DNA of 64,000 bases, taken from Chryseobacterium sp. KLBC 52 (GTDB lineage Bacteria; Bacteroidota; Bacteroidia; Flavobacteriales; Weeksellaceae). Below, piece after piece: positions 1-8,106 of the stretch; positions within the stretch are counted from its first letter, which is position 1, and each line of letters starts with the position of its first letter. The notes below the pieces were generated by a model, which saw only the letters and a program-made list of their open reading frames with translations, was not told the DNA's origin and did no database searches. A program made the position numbers and the translations under genes. The stretch lies in assembly GCF_003347605.1 (NCBI RefSeq), contig NZ_QDFZ01000004.1, forward strand, positions 62,001-126,000. The letters are read 5' to 3'.

Positions 1-262
1 ACGCATAATTACAGATAAGGAGCAGTCTCTTTTTTTCATTCATATCAATAACATGCCCGGCATACAGCGCACAGCTTACCGCAGGAATTACCTCTGAAAG
101 TCCGATAAGGCCTATGGAAAAAGGATCTTTTGTTAATTGATATACCCACCATCCAAGTAAAGTGGCAAGCATTCTGAAAGCTAAAACAATAAAAAATCTC
201 CCGGTGAGAAGATTTCTGAACTCAACATTTTGTAATGTTTGTAACGGGGTAAAGGAAATCAT
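1..262 (-). CDS. MFS transporter, N-terminal part (runs off the window edge)
   Basis: The reverse strand has an open frame of 87 codons from an ATG at 262 to the window edge. It reads MISFTPLQTLQNVEFRNLL..., then a hydrophobic segment (about residues 22-45) with GRFF and LLGWWVYQLT, then DPFSIGLIGLSEVIPA and a second hydrophobic stretch. This matches the first two helices of major facilitator superfamily transporters of the enterobactin-exporter-like group common in Flavobacteriia. The substrate cannot be told. The ATG lies only a few bases past the terminator hairpin at 266-299, so its promoter must overlap or precede that hairpin. The C-terminal part is outside the window. Confidence 0.7.
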   Translation of the reverse strand, partial: MISFTPLQTLQNVEFRNLLTGRFFIVLAFRMLATLLGWWVYQLTKDPFSIGLIGLSEVIPAVSCALYAGHVIDMNEKKRLLLICNYA

Positions 263-265
263 GAA

Positions 266-299
266 CAAAAATAGCCCTAAAAATTTATTTAGGGCTATT
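266..299 (-). terminator. Rho-independent terminator after the small lipoprotein gene
   Basis: Perfect 12-bp inverted repeat (AATAGCCCTAAA, 270-281, with its complement at 288-299) and a 6-base loop. Read on the minus strand it is followed by a run of T. It closes the gene that ends at 355 and directly abuts the start of the MFS gene. Confidence 0.8.
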
Positions 300-354
300 C
301 ATATGACAATTTCTGAAAGATATATTAAATATATTTCAAAAGATAAAATCTATT

Positions 355-717
355 TTAGTCAGCTCTTGAAGAACTCAACACGATAGCTGCAACACCTGCC
401 GCTCCGATAATCGTAGCTCCTGCTGCAATTCTTGCTTTTCTTCTGTCTTTTACAGCAGCTACATTGGCTTTAGGAATAATTACTTCTGTACTGTCTTTTT
501 TACCGGCTGTGCCTACAATATTTTCACCAACGACGTTTCTGAATAAGATGGTTTGCTTCGGAGACCCGTCTCTCATAGTTACTTTATATATTTTTCCGGC
601 TTCAAGATTAGAGTAGTTGTTTTTTGAAATATCTTCGCTGTATTTTGTAGTAGCACAAGATGTAATAACAAATAAAGATGTTAGTAAAGACGATTTCAAC
701 AGTACAGATGCTTTCAT
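355..717 (-). CDS. small predicted lipoprotein, function unknown
   Basis: 120 residues. The N-terminus is a type II signal peptide with a lipobox ending in ITSC (Cys21), so the mature protein should be lipid-anchored in the outer or inner membrane. A short polar domain follows (residues about 25-85, including a GKIYKVTMRDGS stretch), then a basic patch DRRKAR and a Gly/Ala-rich hydrophobic tail (about 95-115), which could be a second membrane-associated helix. I do not recognise a family. A -7 box lies at 736-743 and a strong terminator follows, so it is probably a single-gene transcript. Confidence 0.75.
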   Translation of the reverse strand: MKASVLLKSSLLTSLFVITSCATTKYSEDISKNNYSNLEAGKIYKVTMRDGSPKQTILFRNVVGENIVGTAGKKDSTEVIIPKANVAAVKDRRKARIAAGATIIGAAGVAAIVLSSSRAD

Positions 718-735
718 TATTTTCTTTTAGTTTTT

Positions 736-743
736 CAAATTTA
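736..743 (-). promoter_or_regulatory. -7 promoter box for the small lipoprotein
   Basis: TAAATTTG on the minus strand matches the Bacteroidota -7 consensus TAnnTTTG. It lies 18 bases before the ATG at 717. No clear TTG -33 element is seen at the ideal distance. Confidence 0.5.
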
Positions 744-786
744 TAATTTTTTTCGAATATACGTTTTCGGAATTGAAAAAATGTGA

Positions 787-2286
787 TTAAAGTTTGTAAA
801 TTTCTAAGAGATTTGCAATCTTTCTGTCGTTAGCCAATCTGGGAATCTTGTTTTGGCCTCCCAGTTTTCCCTGGGATTTCGCATATTCATGATAGGCATT
901 TTTTTTAAGCCTTATGATCTGTAGCTTTTGTAAAATATTTCCCGAAATCAGATCATCGTAGTACGTATTTCTTGCCCGAAGCTGTTGATCCAGTTCATCT
1001 CTGAATGTTTCCAGATGCTCAGGTTCTTTTTCAAATTCAACCAGCCATTCATGGTAAGGGAGTCCTTCAGCCGGATTTACCTGCGGAGCCAGATGGAATT
1101 CTGTAATCTGAGCGGGGTATTTTTCAAGAGTCGCTTTCATAGCTTCCTCCACTTCAAAAGCAATCACGTGTTCTCCAAATGCAGAGGTGAAATGTTTGGT
1201 TCTCCCGCTTACCAAAACCCTGTACGGACCTTTACTGATAAATCTTACAACATCTCCAATAGAATAAGCCCATAACCCGGAATTGGTGGTAAGAACCAAT
1301 GCGTAATCTTTATGAAGCTCTATTTCTCGTAACGTTAATCTTTTTGCATGAGGCTTACCATATTCTTCCAAAGGAATGAATTCGTAGAAAATTCCATGAT
1401 TGGTCAATAACAGTAATCCTTCTTGAGTATAATCATCCTGGAAAGCAAAAAAACCTTCAGAAGCAGGGAAAGTCTGAACAATATCTACTTTAGCTCCCAA
1501 TAGCTCCTCCATTTTATCACGGTAAGGTTCGTAATTGACACCTCCGGTAACAATAAGCTGAAGATTGGGAAATAGCTGCTTGATCTTTTTACCGTGCTTT
1601 TCTGTCAATTTCTCAAAATACATGATCAGCCATGGGGGAATTCCTGAGATCAGCGTCATGTTTTCATGTTCCGTTTCTTCAATAATTTTATCTACTTTGG
1701 CTTCCCAGTCTTCCATAATATTGGTTTCCCAGCTTGGCAGACGGTTTTTCTGAAGATAATTAGGAATATGATGGGCTACAATACCGGAAAGTCTTCCGGT
1801 TTTTATCCCAAATACTTCTTCCAGTTCCGGACTGCCCTGAAGGAAAATCATTTTTCCATTCACAAAATCTGCGTTATTCTTTTTACTGATATAATGAAAT
1901 AAAGCACTTTGAGCTCCCGCAATCTGAAAAGGCATTCCCTCCTTGGAAATCGGAATATATTTAGATCCTGAAGTGGTTCCCGAAGTTTTGGCAAAATACT
2001 CCGGAGTTTCTGTCCATAGAATATTGGCCTGTCCTTTTTTTACTCTTTCAATATAAGGTTTCAGATCTTCATAATCGGCTACAGGAACTTTGTCCTGAAA
2101 TTCCTTTACAGAATGAATGTTTTCAAAATCATGTTCCCGCCCAAAAAGTGTTTTTTGAGCTGTATTCACCAGAGAAAGTAGTAAGTCCTCCTGGTTTTTC
2201 TCCGCATTTTTTTTGAAATCCTCTGCTTTTTGAACATGTTTTTTTGCCCAGATCAGCGCTGCATTTTTCTTGAAGAAGTTTAACAT
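787..2286 (-). CDS. GH3 auxin-responsive-promoter family protein (acyl-adenylase-like)
   Basis: 499 residues. This is a full-length bacterial member of the GH3 family, which belongs to the ANL adenylating superfamily; plant members conjugate amino acids to jasmonate or auxin. The ATP-binding motif TSGTTSGSK is at residues 101-109. Further typical segments are LISGIPPWLIMYFEKL (about 215-230), an ATP-binding YSIGDVVRF stretch (about 340-348), and the C-terminal lid ending in NDRKIANLLE. The bacterial substrate is unknown. No signal peptide is seen, so it should be cytoplasmic. Neighbours are unrelated small lipoproteins and give no pathway clue. Confidence 0.9.
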   Translation of the reverse strand: MLNFFKKNAALIWAKKHVQKAEDFKKNAEKNQEDLLLSLVNTAQKTLFGREHDFENIHSVKEFQDKVPVADYEDLKPYIERVKKGQANILWTETPEYFAKTSGTTSGSKYIPISKEGMPFQIAGAQSALFHYISKKNNADFVNGKMIFLQGSPELEEVFGIKTGRLSGIVAHHIPNYLQKNRLPSWETNIMEDWEAKVDKIIEETEHENMTLISGIPPWLIMYFEKLTEKHGKKIKQLFPNLQLIVTGGVNYEPYRDKMEELLGAKVDIVQTFPASEGFFAFQDDYTQEGLLLLTNHGIFYEFIPLEEYGKPHAKRLTLREIELHKDYALVLTTNSGLWAYSIGDVVRFISKGPYRVLVSGRTKHFTSAFGEHVIAFEVEEAMKATLEKYPAQITEFHLAPQVNPAEGLPYHEWLVEFEKEPEHLETFRDELDQQLRARNTYYDDLISGNILQKLQIIRLKKNAYHEYAKSQGKLGGQNKIPRLANDRKIANLLEIYKL

Positions 2287-2343
2287 GGGTCAAATTTATA
2301 AATAAGTAAAGAATCTGGAATCATTTTTTACGAAGCTTCACAT

Positions 2344-2373
2344 AAAAAAACCGATGGAACAGGTTCCACCGGC
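2344..2373 (-). terminator. terminator of the basic Ala/Lys/Pro-rich protein gene
   Basis: Stem of CCGATGGAAC (2351-2360) with GTTCCACCGG (2363-2372), one G-T pair. On the minus strand a run of seven T follows. It lies about 50 bases after the stop at 2422. Confidence 0.75.
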
Positions 2374-2421
2374 TTTTCGAAATTTGATTATGAAAATAAC
2401 AACTATATGTTAATGTTATGC

Positions 2422-2718
2422 TTATTTGTTGGCTTTGTACCTTTTATCAGGAGTACCGTCTTTTTTCAGATGTTTGTTTTCTTTATATCTCTTATCCGGA
2501 GTGCCGTCTTTTTTCATTTTGGCAGCCGGTTGTGCAGGTTTTGCTGCTTTAGCATCCATTGCCGGTTTTGCAGCTTTCACTTCAGCTGGTTTAGCAGCTT
2601 TTGCTGTAGTTGCTTTTACAGGCGGGTGTGCAGTAGCACCTGTAGCGGGAGCAGTCTGCTGAGCAGTGGCAAGTCCTAATCCAAGAATCAGAGACATTGC
2701 AGATAAGAATTTTTTCAT
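2422..2718 (-). CDS. small exported basic protein with duplicated KKDGTPDKRYK motif
   Basis: 98 residues. A signal peptide (MKKFLSAMSLILGLGLATAQ) is followed by a low-complexity Ala/Lys/Pro stretch (about 21-70) like a histone-H1 tail. Then come two copies of KKDGTPDKRYK separated by ENKHL or ending in ANK. The repeat resembles the PBCV-specific basic adaptor motif, as recalled from family knowledge; no search was run. The protein is strongly basic and probably periplasmic or secreted, where it might bind anionic polymers (inference). It is likely monocistronic, with a terminator downstream. Confidence 0.75.
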   Translation of the reverse strand: MKKFLSAMSLILGLGLATAQQTAPATGATAHPPVKATTAKAAKPAEVKAAKPAMDAKAAKPAQPAAKMKKDGTPDKRYKENKHLKKDGTPDKRYKANK

Positions 2719-2844
2719 AAGAAGTATTGTTTGTTTTTTGTTGAATAAAGATATACAAAAAGCAGGCTAAAAAAATGGGATTTTCAAACTTAACTAAAGT
2801 TTATTACAGCTTAAAAAAAAATTAAAACCGCTTCAGTGCCAATG

Positions 2845-2877
2845 AAAAAGCCTGTCTCCGGAAAGGGAAACAGGCTT
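2845..2877 (-). terminator. terminator after the 2901-3296 lipoprotein gene
   Basis: Stem AAGCCTGT (2848-2855) with ACAGGCTT (2870-2877), extended inwards by TCC/GGA-type pairs. On the minus strand it ends in TTTTT. It begins 24 bases after the stop codon at 2901. Confidence 0.75.
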
Positions 2878-2900
2878 GCATAATATATAAATAGACATGG

Positions 2901-3296
2901 CTAGCGCGTACAATTGGCTGTCCACGTTTTGCCATCCTTAACGTATAGAATTTTTAAGACATTATTGTCAATTCTGATATAAGAGGTTGCTGTAGAACCA
3001 ATCATCACCAGCGTATGATCTCCTTCCTGATTAAACTCTATTCCGTTGAGATCCGGTATACTGTTGGAGAATGCGAAATTATATTTGGTGCCGCTGGCAA
3101 TCTTTGTTACAAACACACTTCCGTCATCTGTGCTGATGTTGGTAGAACCACCATCATTATAAGAAACCTTTCCTTTGTAGGTTCCGGCAAAAAATTCATT
3201 GTTTACAGGGTCGTCATCTTTGCTGCATGACGAAAAAGATAATGCTGTGAATACTAACAGCATCATAACTCCTAAGATTTTAATTGCTTTTTTCAT
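2901..3296 (-). CDS. small predicted lipoprotein, function unknown
   Basis: 131 residues from the ATG at 3296. A longer reading to 3335 is possible, but the signal peptide MKKAIKILGVMMLL begins here. The lipobox ends in SFSSC, followed by the acidic linker SKDDDPVN that is common after the lipidated Cys in Bacteroidota and is associated with surface export. The remaining domain of about 100 residues looks beta-rich and has two Cys near its ends (lipidated Cys and a Cys near the C-terminus). I recognise no family. It is followed by its own terminator. Confidence 0.75.
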   Translation of the reverse strand: MKKAIKILGVMMLLVFTALSFSSCSKDDDPVNNEFFAGTYKGKVSYNDGGSTNISTDDGSVFVTKIASGTKYNFAFSNSIPDLNGIEFNQEGDHTLVMIGSTATSYIRIDNNVLKILYVKDGKTWTANCTR

Positions 3297-3474
3297 AATA
3301 CTATTCTTAAATGTTTGGTTATGGGTAAATGCCAAACATTATGCCATGGGGAAATAGTTGATTTTTTTTAACAAGTTATTAGATAAAATTGTAAAAAATT
3401 AAGAATTATAGTGCTAAGTGCTTCATTTTAAACCTTCAGTCTTTCCCTTTTTCTGAGGAAGAGAAAAATATCCG

Positions 3475-3482
3475 TACCTTTG
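3475..3482 (+). promoter_or_regulatory. -7 promoter box of mfd
   Basis: TACCTTTG fits TAnnTTTG. A CTG sits 19 bases upstream where TTG is expected. The box contains the TTG at 3480 that would give the longest open frame of mfd, so translation cannot start there. Confidence 0.5.
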
Positions 3483-3545
3483 TATATCATCAACGGTTTC
3501 GGAAAACTCCCGAAATCGCTTTTGTCGTTTATACCTTTACTATTT

Positions 3546-6500
3546 ATGCAGTTAAAATCCATCAATGAAAAGTTCCTTCCAGACCTTATGCAGAAAGAGT
3601 TTGGGAAAGAGATTTTTACCCGTTTAGAAAACAATCAGCATATTGCTGTGAAAGGAAGTGCCGGATCCTCAGTTTCTATTTTTGTGGCTGAGCTTTTTTT
3701 GGTTCAGAAGAAGAATATTCTTTATCTGGTAGATGATAAGGAAGACGCATTGTACGCCAATACAGAGATGGAAGACCTCTTGGGTAAGGAGAAGGTGCTG
3801 TATTTTCCGGCCACCCATCTTGAGCCCTATCAGGTGGAGAAGACTCAAAATGCCAATCTGGTTTTAAGGACGGAGGTTCTTAATAAAATCAATTCCGGAA
3901 GATCACCGAAAGTCATTGTGGCTTATGCCGGTGCTTTATCTGAAAAGGTTTTGAAAAAAGAAGATTTTAAAGCAATTTCCCATCATATTAAAGTGGGAGA
4001 TCAGCTGGATTTTGATTTTGTGGATGAACTGCTTAATCATTATCATTTCCAGCAGGCTGATTTCGTTTCCGAACCGGGAGAGTTTTCTGTGAGAGGGGGA
4101 ATTGTAGACGTATTTTCCTATTCACACGAAAAGCCATACAGAATTACCTTCTTCGGTAATGAAGTGGAAAGTATTAAAACTTTTGATATCGAAACACAGC
4201 TTTCGGTAGATAAAGTAAAAGATTTCCAGCTGGTTTCCAACATGAATTTTTCAGTAACAGGAACAAGGGTTTCTCTGTTGCAGCTATTGCCAGCGGAAAG
4301 TTTTGTAGTCTCTAAAAACGGAATGGTCGGAATGCAGAAGATCAGAACATTCTACGAAAAGGCTTTGGAAAAATATGATACATTAAGTAAAGATATTGCC
4401 CACAGGACTCCGCAGGAACTTTTTATTTCTGATCAGGAGTTTTTGTTTGATTATAAAAAATTCAAAACAGTTGATTTTGGAGGAGTGATCATTGAAGGGT
4501 TGAAAGAAGTAACTGAAGTAAAAATGGAACAGCTTCCGCAACCTTCTTTTCATAAAAACTTTGAACTGCTGATTGAAGATATTGAAGAAAAGCAGAATGG
4601 AGGATTTGATACCTGGATTTCTTTTTCAACAGAAAAACAGAAAGAAAGGCTTGAGTCTATCTTTGAAGAGCTTGAACATGAGCTTCCATTTAAGAGCTTT
4701 AAATCTGAACTTCATGAAGGATTTGTAGATAATGGGCACAAACTGCTGGTCTATACAGATCATCAGATCTTTGACCGCTATCAAAGATATAAAGCGAAAA
4801 ATACTTTTGCGAAATCTGAACAGCTTACCCTGAAAGACCTGATGTCTCTGAAAATAGGAGACTATATTGCCCACATCGATCATGGAATAGGGAAGTTTAT
4901 GGGGCTGGTGAAAGTGAATAATGACGGAAAGATTCAGGAATGTTTCAAACTGACCTATAAAAACGGAGACTTATTATATGTAAGTATTCACTCTTTACAT
5001 AAAATATCGAAATACAACGGTCCGGATGGAAGAGAGATTGTTCTGAGTAAACTCGGATCACCAACATGGAAATCTTTAAAACAGAAAACCAAAGCGAAGG
5101 TTAAACAGATTGCTTTTGACCTTATTCAATTATATGCTCAGAGGAAAACGGCAAAAGGGTTTGCCTATACTCCGGATTCCTACCTGCAGAACGAATTGGA
5201 GGCCAGCTTTATTTATGAAGATACTCCGGATCAGGAAAAGGCTACCGTAGATGTAAAGAGAGATATGGAGGCGGATACGGTAATGGACAGGCTTGTTTGC
5301 GGTGACGTAGGTTTCGGTAAAACGGAAGTTGCGATCAGAGCGGCATTTAAAGCTGCTACAGATGGAAAGCAGGTTGCCGTATTGGTTCCTACTACTATTC
5401 TTGCTTTTCAGCATTACAGAAGTTTTAAAGAAAGACTTAAAGATTTTCCTGTCAATGTCGCTTATGTCAATAGATTCAGAACGACTAAGCAGAAATCAGA
5501 AACTTTAGAGGCTTTAAAGAACGGAAAAGTAGATATTATCATTGGAACTCATCAACTGGTAAGCAGTTCTGTGAAGTTTAAAGATCTTGGTTTATTGATT
5601 ATTGATGAAGAGCATAAGTTCGGGGTTTCAGTAAAAGATAAGTTGAAAACCTTGAAAAATAATGTGGATACCCTTACGCTTACGGCGACTCCTATTCCGA
5701 GGACTTTACAGTTCTCGTTAATGGCTGCAAGGGATTTATCCGTTATCAAGACACCACCGCCAAACAGACAGCCTGTAGATACACAGTTAATAGGATTCAA
5801 TGAAGAAACTCTTCGTGATGCAGTTTCTTATGAGCTTCAGAGAGACGGGCAGGTATATTTTATCAATAACAGAATTGAAAACCTGAAAGATATTGCAGGA
5901 CTTATCCAGCGATTAGTGCCCGATGCAAGAGTGATTACAGGACATGGGCAAATGGAAGGAAAACAGCTTGAAAAGAATGTTCTGGATTTTATGGAAGGGA
6001 AATATGACGTTCTTGTATCCACTACCATAGTAGAAAGTGGGGTAGATGTTCCGAATGCGAATACTATTTTTATCAATGATGCCCAAAGATTCGGGATGGC
6101 AGACCTGCATCAGATGAGAGGAAGGGTAGGACGTAGTAACAGAAAAGCATTTTGTTATCTGATTACTCCGCCATATGATATGATGACTTCCGATGCGAGA
6201 AAGCGTTTGGAAGCCATTGAGCAGTTTTCAGATCTTGGAAGCGGTTTCCAGATTGCGATGAAAGATCTGGAGATCCGGGGTGCCGGTGATCTTTTGGGTG
6301 CTGAACAAAGTGGATTTATCAATGAAATGGGGTTTGAAACCTATCAGAAACTAATGCAGGAAGCTTTAGAAGAGCTAAAAGATGATGCAGATTTTGAAAG
6401 CCTTTTTGAAAATGAAGAAGACAGACAGAAGCTTTTCAAATCTGTGAAGGATGTAAATATTGATACTGATTTAGAGTTGATGTTACCGGATTTCTATATT

Positions 6501-6911
6501 TCCAATACGGAAGAAAGATTATTGCTGTATCAGAAAATTGCTGAAATCACTAATGAAGCAGATCTTCATCAGTTTGAACTTGAGCTGATTGATCGTTTCG
6601 GAGCATTGCCGAAAGAAGCTGTCAATCTTTTGAAGAGTGTCTCCTTGAAGTGGCTTGCCGCTGATATTGGCTTTGAAAAGATTGTGATGAAAAACGGTGT
6701 GTTTTTAGGATACTTCCCGGGAAATCCTCAGGATAAGTTCTATCAGACAGACAGATTCAGGCATATTATTAATTATCTGACCCGAAATCCGGCTGAAGCC
6801 CAGCTTAAAGAAAAGTCAGGAAAAGAAGGTAATCAATTGATGATGAGGAAAGAAAGAGTGAAAAATGTGGATGAGGTGAATCTATTATTAAAGGCAATTA
6901 TTCATGATTAA
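3546..6911 (+). CDS. mfd: transcription-repair coupling factor Mfd
   Basis: About 1121 residues from the ATG at 3546, the normal size for Mfd. It removes RNA polymerase stalled at lesions and recruits UvrA. In order it has a UvrB-like N-terminal region with LEPYQVEKTQNANLV and GEFSVRGGIVDVF, the RNA polymerase-interacting domain with IGDYIAHIDHGIGKFMG, the helicase core, and the C-terminal TRCF domain. In the helicase core, Walker A GDVGFGKTE is near residue 585, the DEEH box near 686 is followed by LTATPIPRTL, and the motif VI region includes QMRGRVGR. The start is chosen at 3546 because an upstream TTG at 3480 lies inside the -7 promoter box. It ends in a strong terminator. Confidence 0.97.
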   Translation: MQLKSINEKFLPDLMQKEFGKEIFTRLENNQHIAVKGSAGSSVSIFVAELFLVQKKNILYLVDDKEDALYANTEMEDLLGKEKVLYFPATHLEPYQVEKTQNANLVLRTEVLNKINSGRSPKVIVAYAGALSEKVLKKEDFKAISHHIKVGDQLDFDFVDELLNHYHFQQADFVSEPGEFSVRGGIVDVFSYSHEKPYRITFFGNEVESIKTFDIETQLSVDKVKDFQLVSNMNFSVTGTRVSLLQLLPAESFVVSKNGMVGMQKIRTFYEKALEKYDTLSKDIAHRTPQELFISDQEFLFDYKKFKTVDFGGVIIEGLKEVTEVKMEQLPQPSFHKNFELLIEDIEEKQNGGFDTWISFSTEKQKERLESIFEELEHELPFKSFKSELHEGFVDNGHKLLVYTDHQIFDRYQRYKAKNTFAKSEQLTLKDLMSLKIGDYIAHIDHGIGKFMGLVKVNNDGKIQECFKLTYKNGDLLYVSIHSLHKISKYNGPDGREIVLSKLGSPTWKSLKQKTKAKVKQIAFDLIQLYAQRKTAKGFAYTPDSYLQNELEASFIYEDTPDQEKATVDVKRDMEADTVMDRLVCGDVGFGKTEVAIRAAFKAATDGKQVAVLVPTTILAFQHYRSFKERLKDFPVNVAYVNRFRTTKQKSETLEALKNGKVDIIIGTHQLVSSSVKFKDLGLLIIDEEHKFGVSVKDKLKTLKNNVDTLTLTATPIPRTLQFSLMAARDLSVIKTPPPNRQPVDTQLIGFNEETLRDAVSYELQRDGQVYFINNRIENLKDIAGLIQRLVPDARVITGHGQMEGKQLEKNVLDFMEGKYDVLVSTTIVESGVDVPNANTIFINDAQRFGMADLHQMRGRVGRSNRKAFCYLITPPYDMMTSDARKRLEAIEQFSDLGSGFQIAMKDLEIRGAGDLLGAEQSGFINEMGFETYQKLMQEALEELKDDADFESLFENEEDRQKLFKSVKDVNIDTDLELMLPDFYISNTEERLLLYQKIAEITNEADLHQFELELIDRFGALPKEAVNLLKSVSLKWLAADIGFEKIVMKNGVFLGYFPGNPQDKFYQTDRFRHIINYLTRNPAEAQLKEKSGKEGNQLMMRKERVKNVDEVNLLLKAIIHD

Positions 6912-6956
6912 ATTTTAATTCCTTTTTTATGGAAATAATATCATAAAATTTATTAG

Positions 6957-6993
6957 AAACGTGTAAAAAGATTAATTTTTACACGTTTTTTTT
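6957..6993 (+). terminator. terminator of mfd
   Basis: Perfect 13-bp stem (AAACGTGTAAAAA, 6957-6969, with its complement at 6976-6988), 6-base loop, followed by a run of T. Confidence 0.85.
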
Positions 6994-7148
6994 GTGATTG
7001 TTATCATGTTTTTCTTTTGTAATATTCCTGTTGAAGAGAATTAAGGCTGTTTTTGAAGGGCTAAAATCACTTTCCGATGATAAAAAAAAATCTGTAAAAC
7101 CCCGTACAGTAAGGGTTTGAGACGTTGTATTGTTTTTTTTATAAGTCG

Positions 7149-7182
7149 AAAGTAGAGTTATGTAGTAATAATTCTACTTTTT
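7149..7182 (+). terminator. orphan terminator-like hairpin
   Basis: Twelve-base arms (7149-7160 and 7169-7180) pair with one G-T pair around an 8-base loop and run into TTTTT. No gene ends just before it. It may insulate the downstream cluster or end a small RNA. Confidence 0.5.
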
Positions 7183-7264
7183 GGTATTATTAATTCTATG
7201 TTGTAATGTGTTTATTTCTATAGGTTTATAGATGTATAACTGGAATTTTTTGAACTTCGTTGTG

Positions 7265-7272
7265 TAACTTTG
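7265..7272 (+). promoter_or_regulatory. -7 promoter box of the secreted-protein triad
   Basis: TAACTTTG matches TAnnTTTG. Transcription would begin close to the ATG at 7285, leaving a very short leader. Confidence 0.45.
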
Positions 7273-7284
7273 CAGTCCTTAATT

Positions 7285-8106
7285 ATGAAAACAATTATAC
7301 ATTGCTGCGTGGCTGGACTTTTTTCGTTCTACGCCAACGCACAGGTGGGAATAGGTACTGCAAAACCCAAATCTGTTCTTGATGTGAACGGAAAAACCAC
7401 CTTAAGAAAAGAACTTAGAGTAGGCGGTACGTCAACTCAGGCTGGAGATGCCGGGTTGAATGGCCAGGTGTTGGTTTCCCAGGGCGAGGGTTTGCCTCCT
7501 GTATGGAAATCTTTGAATGTTTCCTTTATGGAAGAGGGACAGTATAAGTTGATTAATTCTTATCTGTCATCGGATCAAACGGGTATTATATCACTTACAG
7601 ATGGTGTTGCCGGTGATGGTATCTATACCAATAAAGTTGGAGATGCTATGACTGATATCACAAAAGGAAATTGGAAAAAGATAGGCGGGCTCGACAATAC
7701 TTTTACCATCAAAAATGGAAAGAATAGACTTACCTATCAGTTCCAGACCGGAATTGAAATGAAAGCATCCACATCTACCACAATACAAAGTGTCAGATTT
7801 GCGTGTGGTGTTTTCAGAAACGGAGCACTGGTAGCGGTACGCCCGGACAGAATTGCTTCCAACAACAACAGTGGAAAAGCTGGTCTTCAGGATTATATCT
7901 TTACTCTTAATTATACGGAACAGAACGTTCCTGTAGGAGTTCACAATATTGAAATCGCGTGCAGAAAAATTGACACTTCAAGTTCTACCTCACAATTTTC
8001 CATCGGACGTAATGTAGAAGCTTCCAATGGTGCTTCCAGTGCATTTACTCTGGAATCTACGATGAAGATGGATGTTATCGAATACGTGAGCTATAAAAAC
8101 AACTAA
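7285..8106 (+). CDS. secreted protein of the VGIGT/ACGxF family, paralogue 1
   Basis: 273 residues from the ATG at 7285; the TTG at 7270 lies inside the promoter box. A signal peptide ends at NAQ, and the mature protein starts with VGIGTAKPKSVLDVNG. That segment is typical of the head of Bacteroidota tail-fibre-like and adhesin-like proteins. It is followed by the GQVLVSQGEG linker and a C-terminal domain with two Cys at about 174 (FACGVF) and 226 (IACRK) and a final SIGRNVEAS motif. There is no S74 peptidase and no type IX sorting domain. It is first of three tandem paralogues and its stop overlaps the next start. The function is unknown; a surface or matrix role is inference. Confidence 0.75.
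   Translation: MKTIIHCCVAGLFSFYANAQVGIGTAKPKSVLDVNGKTTLRKELRVGGTSTQAGDAGLNGQVLVSQGEGLPPVWKSLNVSFMEEGQYKLINSYLSSDQTGIISLTDGVAGDGIYTNKVGDAMTDITKGNWKKIGGLDNTFTIKNGKNRLTYQFQTGIEMKASTSTTIQSVRFACGVFRNGALVAVRPDRIASNNNSGKAGLQDYIFTLNYTEQNVPVGVHNIEIACRKIDTSSSTSQFSIGRNVEASNGASSAFTLESTMKMDVIEYVSYKNN

Larger units (their letters stand above)
6994..7284 (+). other. intergenic stretch between mfd and the secreted triad
   Basis: No convincing gene is seen. It holds a weak AACCC/GGGTT hairpin around 7098-7117 followed by a T run at 7132-7141, a longer terminator-like hairpin at 7149-7182, and the -7 box of the next gene at 7265-7272. A short untranslated RNA ending at either hairpin is possible, but I see no promoter that settles this. 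Confidence 0.5.

Noticed and set aside
162..386. Plus-strand open frame of 74 residues
   Set aside because: It overlaps the terminator hairpin and both minus-strand genes, and its composition is unlike a protein. The minus-strand MFS and lipoprotein readings explain the region.
787..2298. TAAATTTG at 2291-2298 as the GH3 gene promoter
   Set aside because: The box ends only about 4 bases before the ATG, which would place the transcription start at or inside the start codon. A chance match is more likely.
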